A stretch of DNA of 64,000 bases from Serilophus lunatus (Eukaryota > Chordata > Aves > Passeriformes > Eurylaimidae): contig VXBA01005469.1 of the NCBI GenBank assembly GCA_013399895.1, positions 650,793 through 714,792 on the forward strand, in the 5' to 3' direction. Shown one piece after another: positions 33,141 through 46,100 of this stretch. The notes below the pieces were generated by a model. That model saw only the letters and a list, made by a program, of their open reading frames with translations, had not been told where the DNA came from and did no database searches. The number at the start of each line of letters is the position of its first letter. Positions within the stretch are counted from its first letter, which is position 1. The position numbers and the translations under genes are program-made.

Positions 33141-35090
33141 CCTCCAGACCCTCTGGAGCAGAAGGAGCTTTGCTGCAGCTTTCTTTGACAGAGCATTAGT
33201 GTGGGGCCCTCTTCAGCCAAGAGGTGTAACTGATGCTCAGGACTGGGTGGTTCTCAAGGAAAGTTGGACGTGCAGCATATGGTCCTCAATATCCTCTGTC
33301 TCCAAAGGCAGTCCAATATGTAAGGATTCATCAAATACCCCTGCTCTTTCTGGTGTGCACAGGGTGGAAACCTGGGCTCTGGGGCAACAGGAGGGATGCT
33401 GAAGAGCACTGAGTCCTGCAGGAGGTGCAGAGGGGGACACAGGACAGGTGATGCTCTGGGAGCCTGTCCCCTCTCTGCACTGCCATTGGACTGGTAACTA
33501 TGGTGCACTTGGTTTAAGTCAGCTGGCAATCACATGAAGTGATAAATAGTAAGAGACAGGAGCTCGTCACAAACAAATGAGCCTCAACTAACCTCATTTC
33601 CTCTTTTGACAGGATAACAAGCTTAGAGGATAAACTCTCCCCTGCCAGAATTTGTTTCTCTTCTGCCAGCCACTTCAGCAATTAGCAAAACTTCATCCTT
33701 TGCTCCCTTCCATGCTGCTCAAAGCTAAGGTGAGTTCAGACCACCCTCCCCAAGTTTTGGATTTAGTCCCACAAGCTTTTTTCCTGCCGGCTGGTGTACT
33801 TGTTCCCAATCCTCCCACCTCTGGCTATGCTTGAGCATCCTCACCACCCACAGCTGCCAGGTGCACTAAGCTCCTGTGCTGTCAGGAACATCAGACTCTT
33901 GTGCTTGTTACTGGGCTGGCTGGGCAAACCTACACCAATTTACCCTGAAGTGTGAGATCTCTTGGAATTCTCTCAGGACACTGTAGGTTAAGGTGAGGAT
34001 GCTAAGCAGAATGGCTCTGCTGGGGAATGGACTGCTCAAACCTTGCTCAGGGGAGCAAAGGAGGAGGTCAGCTGTGCACACTTCCAGCCCAGGTGGCTGG
34101 GAACTGCTTTGGCTGTGGCTCACCTTGTGTTTCCCCTTGTGGCCCGTTGGTGATGCCCCTGTAAGGCTGCCTCGTCCCAAAGCTCTGCATTTCACATCCT
34201 GTGCTGTGGCCAGCCTGGTGCTTGGAGATGCTCCAAGGTGTTTTTTTGCTAGGCCAGGAGTACAGCACTGTATACAGCTCCAGGGTTACATTTCCACCCC
34301 TGGCAGCAGCCCCTCACAGGGAGAGAAAGAACAGGGAATTATCTCACTGCCAGCTAGAAGTGAGAAATGCTGCTTTAGAAGGTGAAGCTGTTTGGGTTTC
34401 AGCAATGTGCCCAGGAGGACTCCAGGACAATGCCAGAGCAGGATGGCCTGGAGTCCACATTCCCCTGAGATGCCTTGGCAGAACAACTGCCTGCTGGTGT
34501 GGGAAAAACCAGCTATGTAAACCAGCAGCAGGGAGGCTTATTGTTGTGAACATTTCCAAGGTGTCTGAAAAAACTGTTCCCAGGCAGCTCAGCAGCCCTG
34601 ATAAGTAAACTGGCAAGAGAATGAGGATGCTTGGGATTTTCCTTTGTCTGTCAGGTGCTGCTTAGTTTTGAGACAGCTTGTTGGTGTTGGAAATTGTGGA
34701 ACTGTCTTTTCTACCCCTCTGGAAGCCATGAAGGCTCTCAGTTATATGCTGTGCCTCTTGTTAAAGTACCTTTTCTCAGCGGAGCTTAGGAGGCTCCCAA
34801 GAGTTCAGAAATGCCCAAAAACATGTAATGTACTTAGCAAGACAGGACAGGTTTGTGGAAAGCTGGGAAGACCTCTCAGTGGCTAAGGGGCTTGGCATGC
34901 TCTGCCTGTGACTTGGAGTTTTTTTGGAATGCTCTGGATATCCAGCACCTCTAAAATTTCGGCTCTGAGGTGCAGAGCAGTAGGCACAACAGCGTAATGC
35001 TCCAGTAACGTGCTGTTTAGCAAAAGCCTGAAAGGACCGACCTTCTCCTCCAGGCTTCAACTGCTGGGCATGGTGCTCACCTTTGGTGGC
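33140..35090. other. Unique non-coding sequence
   Basis: No transposon or known gene is visible. The stretch contains the candidate exon at 33670-33729. Open frames of up to 181 codons begin inside the old CR1 or are unrelated to known families. Confidence 0.5.
33670..33729 (+). other. Candidate 60-bp (20-codon) exon
   Basis: A strong acceptor (AATTTGTTTCTCTTCTGCCAG) precedes and AAG|GTGAGT, a consensus donor, follows. Only one frame is open and it spans the segment exactly (20 codons, phase 0 at both ends): PLQQLAKLHPLLPSMLLKAK. The other two frames hit TAG or TAA. I do not recognise the peptide. It could be a cassette exon, a lncRNA exon or chance. Confidence 0.25.
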
Positions 35091-35093
35091 CCT

Positions 35094-35562
35094 TTTCACA
35101 GTATCACAGTATCAGCAAGGTTGGAAGAGACCTTAGAGATCATCGAGTCCAACCCATAATCTAGCAGCCCATCAACTAAACCATGGCACCAAGTGCTTCA
35201 TCCAGCGACTCTTGACTCCACCACTCCCTGGGCAGCCCATTCCAATGGTGGGTCACCCTTTGTGTGAAGGAATTCTTCCTAATATCAAGTCTAAACCTCC
35301 CCTGATGGAGCTTGAGACTGTGTCCTCTTGTTCTGTCGCCAGTTACCTGAGAGAAGAGACCGACTCCCAGCTGCCTACACCCTCCTTTCAGGTAGTTACA
35401 GACAGCAATAAGGTCACCCCTGAGCCTCCTCTTCCCCAGGCTGAACAACCCCAGCTCCCTCAGCTGCTCCCCACAGGGCTTGTGCCCCAGCCCCTTCACC
35501 ATCCTCCTTGCCCTTCCCTGGACATGTTCCAGTAACTCAACATCTTTGTGTACTGTGGCCAA
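35094..35562 (-). mobile_element. CR1 LINE 3' end, 5'-truncated, antisense
   Basis: On the minus strand the element begins inside the reverse-transcriptase C-terminus (VELLEHVQGRARRMVKGL, then ELGLFSLGKRRLRGDL, then RFRLDIRKNSFTQRVTHHWN and GLPREWW) and runs through the 3' UTR to an avian-type tail. On the plus strand this tail reads CACAGTATCACAGTATCAGC followed by AAGGTTGGAAGAGACCTTAG. The coding part is still open for about 120 codons but lacks the catalytic palm, so it cannot act alone. The upstream part of the same open frame (about 35563-35673) is not CR1. As is usual for CR1, no clear target-site duplication is seen. Confidence 0.95.
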
Positions 35563-38500
35563 TAACAGCCTGGATCCTTGTCTCCTCTTAGGTGAAAGTA
35601 CTGGGTAAGAGGACATATTTAAGTAATTAAAAAGTGCTTCTCTCCATTCATTGTCACTGAGCCACATCCTCACTGAGCACAGCTCTGTGTGCAGCGCTAA
35701 ACCGAGCCCTTTGCCAATTTCTCACAATTGGTCAAGGGCTTGAAGAGTGAAATCAGCAGCATTCAAAATGAAGCACGACTCTGCCAGCTTTTGTTACAAA
35801 GTGAAATTTGCTCATGGTTTATTTTGGGGATTTGTCAAGGTTCGCTACCTGGGCCCCAATCCAAGCAGTGCTGGCAGGAAAGAAACCCTCCCCACACCAA
35901 CAAAAGCACACGTTTTGGGGGCACCATTTGCAATGTGGTGGTCCCTCTGTGTAAAGAAAATAGCTGCCCACTCCAGTGTGAGCTGCCCTACTGCCTGCTT
36001 AGAGACCTACACGGCCTGTCTGTCTTTCTCCACAAGTGCTGAGCGTGTACAATTCCCACTGACTTCTTTGTGGGCGAGCTGTGGGTTTGACAGGTTAGGT
36101 CCACAGTCTGGGGGATTTTTGTTTCGCGTCTGGTGACATGTGAAAAATGGCAGATTGAAATGCAGTTCAATCGTAACCCTGCCCGCAAATTAGCGTTTTG
36201 ACCAGGTTCCCACCGTGCTGGATGAACTGCATGAGAGTGCCTTTCCCTGTAAGAGACTGTTGCTTGAGCACATCTGTCCGCCCCTTTAGACTGCAGTTGC
36301 TCTGAAGTTTTGGACTTGTCCTGAATACAGAATCCAGAACAAAGCTTGAGAGCCAGAAAACCTGTATTGACTGAGAATAAGGCCTGTGCAGATCCCTGCC
36401 AAGTGATAAGGCAGCTCTCCCTGGCTCTGAGACCTGGTCTTTCCTCCTCAGTGACACTCAGGTGTGAGGGGAAGGTGGTGCTTCTGGCCAAAACACCCAG
36501 TCCTGCAGTTCTGGGTTAAATGCAGGCTCTTGCTGAGGGCAGGCTGGGTGTCTTTCACCTGCAGTTTACTCAGGAGGTAAATCAACAATTTGCTCGAGAA
36601 GATGCCTCTACAATTCAGCACATCCATTATCAAATGTGTAACTAACAGACACTGGGTCCACAGCTTGGAAGGTATCTGGGTTTTGCATATCTAGGTTTGG
36701 ATTCTGGCTCCCCAGAGACAATATGTTTTTCCCAAAGCTTCTTCCTGCTGTGTGTTTGCCTCGGGCTTAGATGGGTCACTCGGTCTTCAGATTGCAAAAA
36801 ATCAGATCGGGTAGTGCTATCTTGGTTTTCAACAGCACGGACAAACTTTGCCCCTTGCAGCGCCTGCAGAGCAGTGAGTAACGAGTGTTTGTAGGAATAT
36901 CAGCTAGCTGTGATAACAACCTGCCCGACCTTGCTGGGGAGAATCCCTTCTGCCCTTGCAAGACAGAAGTGAGTCTCCATCTCTGTAGCTGGGAGTCACC
37001 TGCCTTCTGGGCATTTGACAGCAGAGGGCATGGGGAGGTGGTGTGAGGGGGTGAGGCTCTTTTCTGCCTGCCTGCTCCAAGGGCATGGAGTTGTAAGCTC
37101 TGGAAGCCTTGCTTGCTGCTTGTTCACTTACAGCTACGGGTACAGGCAGGAGAGTCCACAGCCTGTTAGCCATGCAAAACAGACACAAAGCTGAGGAAAA
37201 CTTGTGCTCTGTGACACCACCCAGGCTACCTGCTTTCAAACTTGCCCCTAGCTGGTATTTGTCTTGGTGCTTCTTCTACTCCCCTGCTCTGCTGAATGCT
37301 GCCCCACTCCTGGCTTTGGTGATACTGTCTCTTCTGCATCAAATAGCCTCCTGTCATTCCTGCAAACAGGAAACTCAAGGCCCTCAGCTTTTGGGAACAG
37401 GCTCTCTGCCAAGGATCAGAGGGACTGCGGCAGTCCAGCTCTTGCCTCCAGGTTCCCTGGGTGTGGCAAGGGCTCTTTCCAAAGAAGTGGGGAAAGTCAC
37501 GGGTGACTGGCAAGGTGCTCAGGCCTTGCCAGGACTGGAAGGAGCATAACACTCCCTGAGAGAGGGAAAGAAATCAAGTTTATGCTCCCTGTTTGTCTCT
37601 CAAAGCAGTGCTGCCATCCCATCACACTGGTACCTCTCTGCCTCTTCCATCTTCTGCAGTGCCTTTCTGTTCACAGGAGAGGTACTTCAACATATCTCAA
37701 CTTCAGCATGTCTTCAGAGGCTCTTGGGAGGTTTCCACAGAAGGAGAGGAGTTGGCACCCGGAGCCTAAGTTCTCATTCTGAGCTGCTCAAGGCCTTCCC
37801 ACTGGCAGAGAAGATGGGAACTGGTTTCAGACTAGCCCCTCAGATTTAACTTTAGGATTCCCTTCAGGCTTTCTGTACCCATCTCTACAGGACAGTGTCA
37901 TACTGTACAAGTGGCTAAGGTAAGATCTGTGGCAACAGGCAGCAGAGCTGGTGACCTCTCTTGTGTAGCCTCAGACATTGGGCTATCAAAAAGAGCTGAG
38001 ACAAGAACAAAATACTGCCCTCCAAAAATCCTCCCCTTGCCATCTTCCCTGCACGTCTCAGTGCATTTTGTGGTTTTCTGCAATCACACCCTCACTGAAT
38101 CTAATTGACTCTGAGGCCATTGATTTTAAATAAGGTCTTGGGGGAAGGTCTGACGGGTTTTGCTCTGGTTTTGTGCAGCAGGCTTTGAGTTCTGGTTGGG
38201 AGCCTCTGAGCACTGCTGTTATATTAAATGATGGTCAGCAATAGGAATGCAGTCATCACTTAATACCCCAAATTGCTGCTTTTAAGTGGGCAGGATTTGG
38301 CTTTTGGCCAGATCTCTGTGCTTCTGGCAGAATGATTCATTACCTTTTTCTGGCAAATGTATTTTCATCTGCTAGTTTAAATCTGATTTCTAGTACTCTG
38401 CGTGGTTCTCACAGCTGAGGAATTTCCTGCCCTTTATCCGCCTGTTTTCTTCCAATCTAGGCTAAAATCAATACACTTAAATAAATAAAGCCATTGGGCT

Positions 38501-39510
38501 TGCCAGTACCTCCTGCTGTGTCAGCAGCCCAAGTAAAGCTGGGTGACCAAAGATTAGTTAAGCCATTTTCTTCTTCTTTAAGTAAATTTGCTGTTGTTGA
38601 GGCATGCCAGACCACAGTAGGGAGAATTTACCAGCCAGCAGATCCAAGAGCATGTCTCAGCTTCCCGTCAGTGGCAGCTGCCTCTGTGGGGAAGGGTCCC
38701 TGCCCTGGGCTGTTGACACCCCTACCCCTTGGGGTTTGTTTTGAGCATGGTTTTCTGGCATGAATGTTTTGTGATGGGGATGTTCTGTCACCAGGTTCAG
38801 GAGGATGGAGGCCATGGGGTATATCCCTGTCCTCAAAGCACTTCCCAGATGTGGCTTTCACTTCTGCTCTTCCCTTGTATGCATGATTTTCAGGTGTGCT
38901 TCTTCTGACAGGATTATATACCGTGTGGCAAAGACTCCTTTCTGCAGCTCCTGTCCGGCCTGCAGAGGGGGATGCTGGCAGGAACATCCTCCGCCAGGAT
39001 CCATGCATCCATCCCTTCTGGGGTAAGGAGAAAAAGGGAAGGCTGGCATGAAATGAGGTCTTGTCTTTCTTGGCTAATGCTGAGAGTTACCTTGGAAGCA
39101 CTGAGTTCAATAAGCAAAAAAAAACAGATTTAGGATTTCTAGACCAAGCCTGAGGCTTTTTGCAGCCTTGCCCTTGTATGTGGGGTATGGAGAAATTAGG
39201 GTCTTGTTGGTGAGCAATTAAGTATAATCCCTGCCCCGGATTCACTGCAGTGCCAGGTGCTGGGCAGAGAAGACCTCAGTGCAAGGGCAAACAGATCCTC
39301 TCCTGCCTTCCTGGGCAGTGCCCCAGTTCCTCAGAGAGCCCAGTAAATCAGCTTTGCATCCATATGAATGGGCCTCTGTCTGGTACCAGCTTCCAAAGGA
39401 TGGGGTGAGCCCTGCTCCAAAGGTGTCCCCTTCATTCAGAGCCATCATTCAGAGATCTCTTTGTGCAGTAGCTGCGATAACACGTTTAAGGCTGGAAAGA
39501 AACTTCCTTT
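35563..39510. other. Unique non-coding sequence
   Basis: No gene or mobile element is recognised. Mixed composition with ordinary open frames. Contains the candidate microexon at 37891-37919 and a CTCF-like word near 37018-37031 (GACAGCAGAGGGCATG). Confidence 0.5.
37891..37919 (+). other. Candidate 29-bp microexon
   Basis: TTCTGTACCCATCTCTACAG is a very good acceptor, and CTAAG|GTAAGA is a good donor. One frame reads DSVILYKWL and another QCHTVQVAK; the third has a TAA stop. Microexons of this size exist in vertebrate neural genes, but nothing ties this one to a gene. Confidence 0.2.
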
Positions 39511-39514
39511 CTAC

Positions 39515-39805
39515 TGTTTTATGGGCTGCCAGTGCACATTGCCAGGCCTTGTCCAGCCTCTCCAGTTTGTCCAGTCCCTCTGGATGGCATCCTGTCCTTC
39601 ATGTGTGCCAACTGCACCACACACACTTTGATGTCACCTGCAAATTTGCTGAGGGTGCACTGAGTCACATCTTCTATGTCAACGCTGAAGATATTAAACA
39701 GTACCTGTCCCAACATGGACCCCTCAGGAACACCACTTATCACTGGTGTCCATCTGGACTTGGAGCCATTGGCCACTACCCTCTGGATGTGATCTCCACC
39801 TGCCA
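39515..39805 (-). mobile_element. CR1 LINE reverse-transcriptase fragment, antisense
   Basis: The minus strand encodes the CR1 reverse-transcriptase core in degraded form: VISGVPEGSMLGQVLFNIF, then CTLSKFAGDIKVC. In intact CR1 the latter motif is the catalytic YADD/FADD box; here the key aspartates are replaced (FAGD), so the copy is dead. On the plus strand this is the familiar CTCCAGTTTGTCCAGTCCCT and CAAATTTGCTGAGGGTGCAC text. The fragment has neither 5' nor 3' end of the element. The edges are approximate. Confidence 0.85.
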
Positions 39806-39998
39806 TTTGCTGCTTGCTTTTGTGAGGAAAAACTGTTTCACAAAAACACATCCCGTTTTCTCTTCCATTGCCATCTGCCCAGCCCTGGATGCAACTCATT
39901 CTGTGAGAGCAAGTAGGATGTGTTATCACCCAGTGGTTCAGCACAGGCAGGGGAATGAAAGTATGGTGCCTCCTCTCCCTCTCTGTCAATAATTGCAG

Positions 39999-40036
39999 GG
40001 CAATGGGATGTGCAGCGTTGGGCTCGTGGCACGGAG
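39999..40036 (+). other. Candidate 38-bp exon with strong acceptor
   Basis: TCCTCTCCCTCTCTGTCAATAATTGCAG is among the best acceptors in the window, and GGAG|GTAAGC is a reasonable donor. All frames are open over the 38 bp. It lies 116 bp before another candidate (40153-40188), and the two would join in phase 0. Confidence 0.2.
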
Positions 40037-40152
40037 GTAAGCAGGATACCTCATCAGGGCTGCAATCCTGCAGCTCCCTGCTGTGACAGTGGGTTAGATT
40101 TCCAGAGCCTGCCACCCCTTGGTCTCTCTGGGCTCGGCTGGGATGCCCTCAG

Positions 40153-40188
40153 ATGCCTGAATGGGTGAGGTCAGGAGTTCCTCTGAAG
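40153..40188 (+). other. Candidate 36-bp exon
   Basis: A fair acceptor (GGCTGGGATGCCCTCAG) precedes and GAAG|GTGAGT, a consensus donor, follows. One frame reads MPEWVRSGVPLK, exactly 12 codons. A joined frame with 39999-40036 would stay open, but the intron would be short (116 bp) and nothing else supports it. Confidence 0.15.
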
Positions 40189-40199
40189 GTGAGTACAGG

Positions 40200-43100
40200 T
40201 ATCACAAGCTGTGCCCTGAGCTGGAGAGATGCACCCGAGTGGAAAGGAGACAGGCTCTGTTTACACACAGATACCTGTGCAGCCAGCAGTGTTAGTGAGA
40301 GAAAACAGAAAAGGACATGACAGTTACACTGGGTTTTCATTAAATATTAAATGGACTGAACTTTTCTAGAGTGTGCCCGGGCTGTTTTGAATTGTCTATC
40401 TTATGGCAAGAGAGAGAAGCCAAGTGGGTGAACCACGGTTCTGGAGCTGCAGGGCTTCCTGGTCAGGAGCCAAGACACAGGCAGTGTTTTTATGACAGGC
40501 TGCTCCTGCACCCAGAGCAGGAACTGTTCCAGCACTGGTATGGCTCAGAGAGAAGTTAACTCCTGCAGGTGTCTCCAACAAGAGATCAGGGGAAGGAGAC
40601 AGCTTTGGTCCAGCGCAGCACTGTCCCCAGCTGGAGCAGAGATGGCAAGCAGCAGACACTTCCCTGATTTCTGACTGGAGAATTAACCTCTCATGTACCC
40701 CCTTCTGACAGGTTTAACACAGAAAAACTGAACAACTGCCATAGCTCCTCTTTTGTTCTTCCTTTCCTCTGTTGTCCCCCTGCAAAAGGAGCTGTGCAGC
40801 CATGACCCAGCCTGTGCATTCCTCTCCATCCCCACTGTAGCCTTGCCTTTCCTTGTTCAGGAGCTTAGTGGGGTGGCAAGAGAGAATCTTCTAACTTGGA
40901 TTGGGTTAATAAGTTAAAATGCAGGGCCTTAATCCCTGCTGCTAAATCAGAATGTAATTCAGCTTATAACCACAACCCAATCCATGTGAATTACAATCAC
41001 TTTAAATACAGCCAGGACTAGCTGGGATTTAACATCCTCCCAAGAGATCCTGAAAATGAAAACTGGGACACAACGCTGCTCCCTGGGTGAACCTGCCATC
41101 AGAGGGAGCCAAGGCAGTGGGGCAGAGGGATTTTGTTATCTCCTAGGACCTCTGAAGAGAGGGAACTTCGAGTGCAACCCTTAGGCAGGGCAGGTGGCTG
41201 AAAGATGCATGTGAGACCCCTGCAAGAGCTTATCCTCAGGCAGGGGGTCAGAGCCTGCCAGCAAACTCACAGCATTTTTATCTTTAATTTATAATGTTTA
41301 TCTCCAGAGATTCTTCAAGCTTTAAAACAAACATAAGGAGATCTTCTTTTGCCTGGCAGCATCTGGCCTATGAAAGCAGGCAAATATAGTCCCAGCAGCA
41401 GGGCTGATAGTGAGGGCTTGTTCTCTGCCTCCTTCCTCCCAACTCTAACCTCTGGCAGATGAACCTTGCTCTCCCTCTTCCTGTTCCAGGAAAGCACTAG
41501 GGAAAATGGGTCTTCCCAGAGCTTGCATCAACAGCCTGCACTTGGCAAGTGGTCCCGTTGGTGCCTAGGAAGAACTGCTTTCACTGTTAAAGTCCTGGCT
41601 TTCACAGCCTTGATGGGGAAAGAACAATTGTTCATTGTCTTCCTGCACTGCCTCAGCCTGAGAAATGGGAGCAGCGAGTCCCTCTGCCGCCACTGACCCA
41701 CAAGCCTTCCCAGGGGGCCTCAGGCAGTGTCTGGGAGCATGCAAGTTCAAAGGTTCTGCAGAAATTTAGGGTCTCGATGGATGCTCTTCCAAGCATTTAA
41801 CTGGAAAGTCCCTGTGGGGATGAGACACGACTCTTGTGGGCTGCCAGGCACAGATAAAGAGTTCAAGGAGTCCAAGTTACTACATTAGTGGGAAGAGAGT
41901 AGAAAATAAGACCTTCTGCTCAGACTGGTGCCTATGTTTGAACCTTTTCAGAAAGATTCTGATGGGTTTTTATCACGTCACTCTTTTTTGTGATTTCCTA
42001 TATTTCTCTTTTCCCAACGGTGAAAGGCTGGTGCTGTTGTGCTAGTACCTAGCCAAAGTGAGAATGCACAGTAATCTCTCAAAGCTTGGCATGTAAAGTG
42101 CCTTGTGTACTGAGATGGAGAGCTTGTGAGTTTTCTGTGGGTGTGATGAGGGAATGGAAATGATCTGAGTTCTTGGGTGCTTTCCCAAACCCAAGCTAGC
42201 CAGTTTTCTATGTTTAGATATGGTTTACTTAGCAGCACTGGTAGAGCAGAGAGGAGGGCAGAGGGTTTTCAGGCACCAGCAATACTTTCTGGTGCAGCCT
42301 GAAACTGATCCTTGCCCCAGCCAGTGCTGAGGCCCAGGGCTAGGAGAGTGTGAACCTCCCAGCTCCTCAGACAAGCCATGTGTATAGCTCCCACCTCCAT
42401 TGCTCTTGGCTCCCTACAGCAATAGCAGATGAGCTGATGAATCTCCTCCCAGGCAGCTGGGCCAGCCTGGCCCCACAGTTGTTTTTCTGAGGTCCTCCCT
42501 ATGTCCTCTGAGATGTCCATGGCCATTGTCTCTCACAGCAGCTGGCTGGGCGTTTACGCCCTGACTTAGAGGGAAGGATTTTTGGGGGGGCTTTATCTGC
42601 CAAAGTTACCACAATATTTTGAATTTTTGCAGAGCTTCATAATCCCATTACTAGTTTCCCCAGAGTTTCAGAGGGAGCTGTGAGCAATGCTTCCCCCTAA
42701 TTTTGCTGGTCCAGCTGCAAGAGGGAGAGGCATGCTCGTCTGAGCAAGACCAGAATGGCACTGGCTTCAGTCCTGAGCTAGGGAATCCCATCACTTCCCA
42801 ATAGGGCTGCCCATCCATGTGCATTGCACATCTGAAAGGGAGGTTTCATCTTTCTGTGGATGACCCACCAAATGTGCTTTGTGACAAAGGTGGTCCCAAG
42901 ACCTTGTACTGCATGAAGAGGTCAAGCTGACCTTGAAACTGGATATGTTTCTTGGCTTTGGCCCGCTGATCCCATCAGCAAGGATCTGCCTTCGGCAGGA
43001 CAGGAAGCATGACAAAGTCCCATGTGGCAGGCTGATCCATGCAGCCATCTGCCATCCTCACTCCATCATGGCTCAGGGCAGAGGGATGTGACCTGTGTGC

Positions 43101-46100
43101 TGGTATCAGAGCAGGCACTGGGTAGCTTGAACCAAACATGTGTACCTCCTTCCTGGATATGAGTTGGTAATTAGGGTACAGCACCTCCCTGCCTTCACAC
43201 AGACCCACCCCAGTGTGTGAGGTCCCTGCAACTGAGCCTGGAATCGTAGCTGTTTCTACCTTCCAGACTTGGATAAGAGAGGCCTGGATATGCTCACTCC
43301 TCCCAGGGGATGGTGGTGTCTCACCTCAATCAAAACATCTGCTTTTAATGGGTGTGATGCCCTGGCTGGAGGGTCATGCTTCCTGGGGAACTCCACTGTA
43401 CAGGCTCTGGCAGTTACCTCTTTGGGACTGTTGCTTCTATGCATGCCCAAAGATTCCTGGCTAGGAAACAGCCTGCAGCTGCCAAAGGGCAGTTTGTGGG
43501 GGGTTCTTTGGTTTTGAATGGGGCATTTATAGGCTGCCTTGCTAGGCTGCTCACTTTAAGTCCCTTCTGATTAGATTGCCACTCCGGGTGAATGTTACAA
43601 GGCACCTCTTCCATCGGGAGATGCACCAGCAGCAGAACTCACAGTGGGCAGGATGGCCCTAGAGAGGGCACGGTACAGCATCCCTGTTGTGCAGGGTGAA
43701 ATTATCCCTTATCCCACATGCTGCCACACACTAGTGGGTAATGATAAAATAAGGCTTGCAAGTGGTTCTAACAGGGAGTTAAAACACCCATCCATCTTTC
43801 ATGCAAGCTGCAATACTGGGAGGACTAAGCAATTTCATGTGAGAGTCTGGCACCAGCTGCAGTTTCTCCTGTGATGACAGAGACATAAAGTTCACAACAA
43901 AGGCTCCTGAGAGATCATCCTGAAAGGGGAAGAGGTTGGAGATAGCAGGACCATTGTGTGCTAATCCATTCTCCCTATAGTAGAGTGACTGGAACAGAGG
44001 GTAACGACAGGGTAGCCTGAACTCCTGCTCTTGCCTTCTGCAAAGATGACCAGAGTGCCCTCATCAGCAATCCTACTGGTCCCTGCTGATTCTGAGGCAG
44101 GGCTATGTCCAAGGCAGGCACAGGGCTGCTGTGCTCTCCTCAATTCTGGATGTACCTCTCGTCTCGGTCACCGCTCAGCACGGAGATGCTGTTTGAGAAT
44201 AACAAATAACTAAAGTGCTTTGTCAGCGTGGAAGCCTATCACACCAGCAGGAGCCGTGTCTGAAATACAGAAGCAGTGCAGTTTTTGCTGAGGAACTCCC
44301 CCAGAGACAGGCAGCTCCTGCATTATTAACAGTGGTGCTGATGAATCCCTGTTAATGAGACGTGCTCGTTCAGCCAGCCAGCCAAGTGGCCGTGGCCATG
44401 CTGCTCTCAGCTCCACGCTGCAGTGTGTGCCTTTGAAAGCAGGAGATGATTGCTCTGGGGAGCAATTGGCAATGCTGTGCTGTAAGATTTGGCTACTTTC
44501 CCTAAAATTTGTGCATGTCCTGCCAGACTGGAGCTAGGTAGACATGGAAATCCAGCGTTTGTTCTCTGGTGGCTGCAAAAAGTGAAATAAAAGGCTGCCA
44601 TCCCAATGGGTTGGTGACTAAAGAAAAAGATATGTTACTTGGCATGTACTCTCTGCTCCAGAGAACAATGTGGGCCATATTCTCTAGTCTGTTCTTAAAC
44701 AGCTCAACCAGGGGAGCTCCTTCTTCTCTGTCTCAATAGATTTTGATGTTAGGAAAATCTTTTATCCTTTTTTTTTTTTTTTTTAAACACAATTTCATCT
44801 TGCTCCATTTATCAATTCTTCCTTTTGGTTTCTGGATGCAATTACTCTCCCACTGTGGTCATTATACCTCCTAGGATACTTGTAGGATAGGATTTTATAC
44901 AGCCTCAGCTCATGTTTGGCCAGGAAAGATGTCTTAAACTCTTTCAGTTTTTGCTAAGTCAGGCCTCCTCTGAGCTCTCCTAGCAGTGTAATACTTTTCT
45001 GACAGTATAGCACATTGGATGGTATTTAGCAGCCTGTGTGGTTACAGAAAGACTGGTGCATCATATAATGCCTCTACCGTCCAGCACACTGTCACCCGTG
45101 GTGCTCACATTGCAGGCAGCGTAATTCCTGCAGCAGTGCTGCCAAGACACTTCACTGCAGGCATTCTGATGCTTTCCAGATGTCACAGATGATGTTAAAT
45201 TCCTGATGTCATTATTGCCTTATGCAGAACGAATCTAAAAAACCTGTTTCTGCTACACCTTTCTGTCTGCTAATGGGTTTCCCTAATGAGAACAGTGTTG
45301 ACATCCAAAGTTTGTGCAAGCAGAGAGCAAAGCCAACCCCGAAGGAGCTCAGAGGGCTGGTTAAGATTGCATAGGAATAATTGGAGTAGTGCTTTTATGT
45401 TGTTGGTCGGTTGGCTTCTTTGTTTGTTTTGAAACAAAACTTCTTGCAAGTCTTTTAAGGAATCTGTGGAATAAGGACAAGGTGGAGTCGGCAGAGTTGA
45501 GGCAATGAAATTATTTAACAGTGCTGGGAGGGCACCAGATCTGCCAACAACGTTGAGCAACACCAAAATAATTGATAAATTCAAAATACTGAACTTAACC
45601 TCTTCTGTACTTTCAGTTTTTAGGGGTGTGACGAGAAGGGATGCTAAGGTAGTCTTTAGACCCTGGTTTTGGCAGTGGAGTTTTGCAAATGGCCCTTTAA
45701 GCTCACATAAAACACCAAGAAACTCTGACAAGACCTTGAAGAAGCCTGCAATGCTGGTGACCAAACTCAGAGGTGCTTCGAGCTGAAACAGTGGGAGGTG
45801 AGACAGTTTGGTTTGGCATCAAGGAGGGCAGAGCTGAACCTTTGGAAGGGATCACACAAGGAATGATACACTGAACAGGCTGTCTGCTACCTTGAAGGCA
45901 AAGTCTTATCTGTATGCAAAGTGGTGCAGCCTTGGGTAAAACATTACTGGTGTAGGAGTTGAATAGATGAGATGTGTAATAATGCAGAAACAGCACTGCT
46001 AATGCTCAGGCTGCAATATCAGGGCTGCACAGACCCTCCTGTGCTTGACTCCAACTGAAGTAGAAACTCATACCCAGTGTCTACCAAACAAAGGTGAGTG

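Noticed and set aside
35176..35673. 165-codon frame as a host gene
   Set aside because: Its core is the CR1 reverse-transcriptase C-terminus; only the first 35 or so residues are non-CR1 read-through.
45270..45764. 164-codon minus-strand open frame
   Set aside because: The opposite strand is also open over half its length, the chain has no recognisable motif, and AT-rich composition makes chance plausible.
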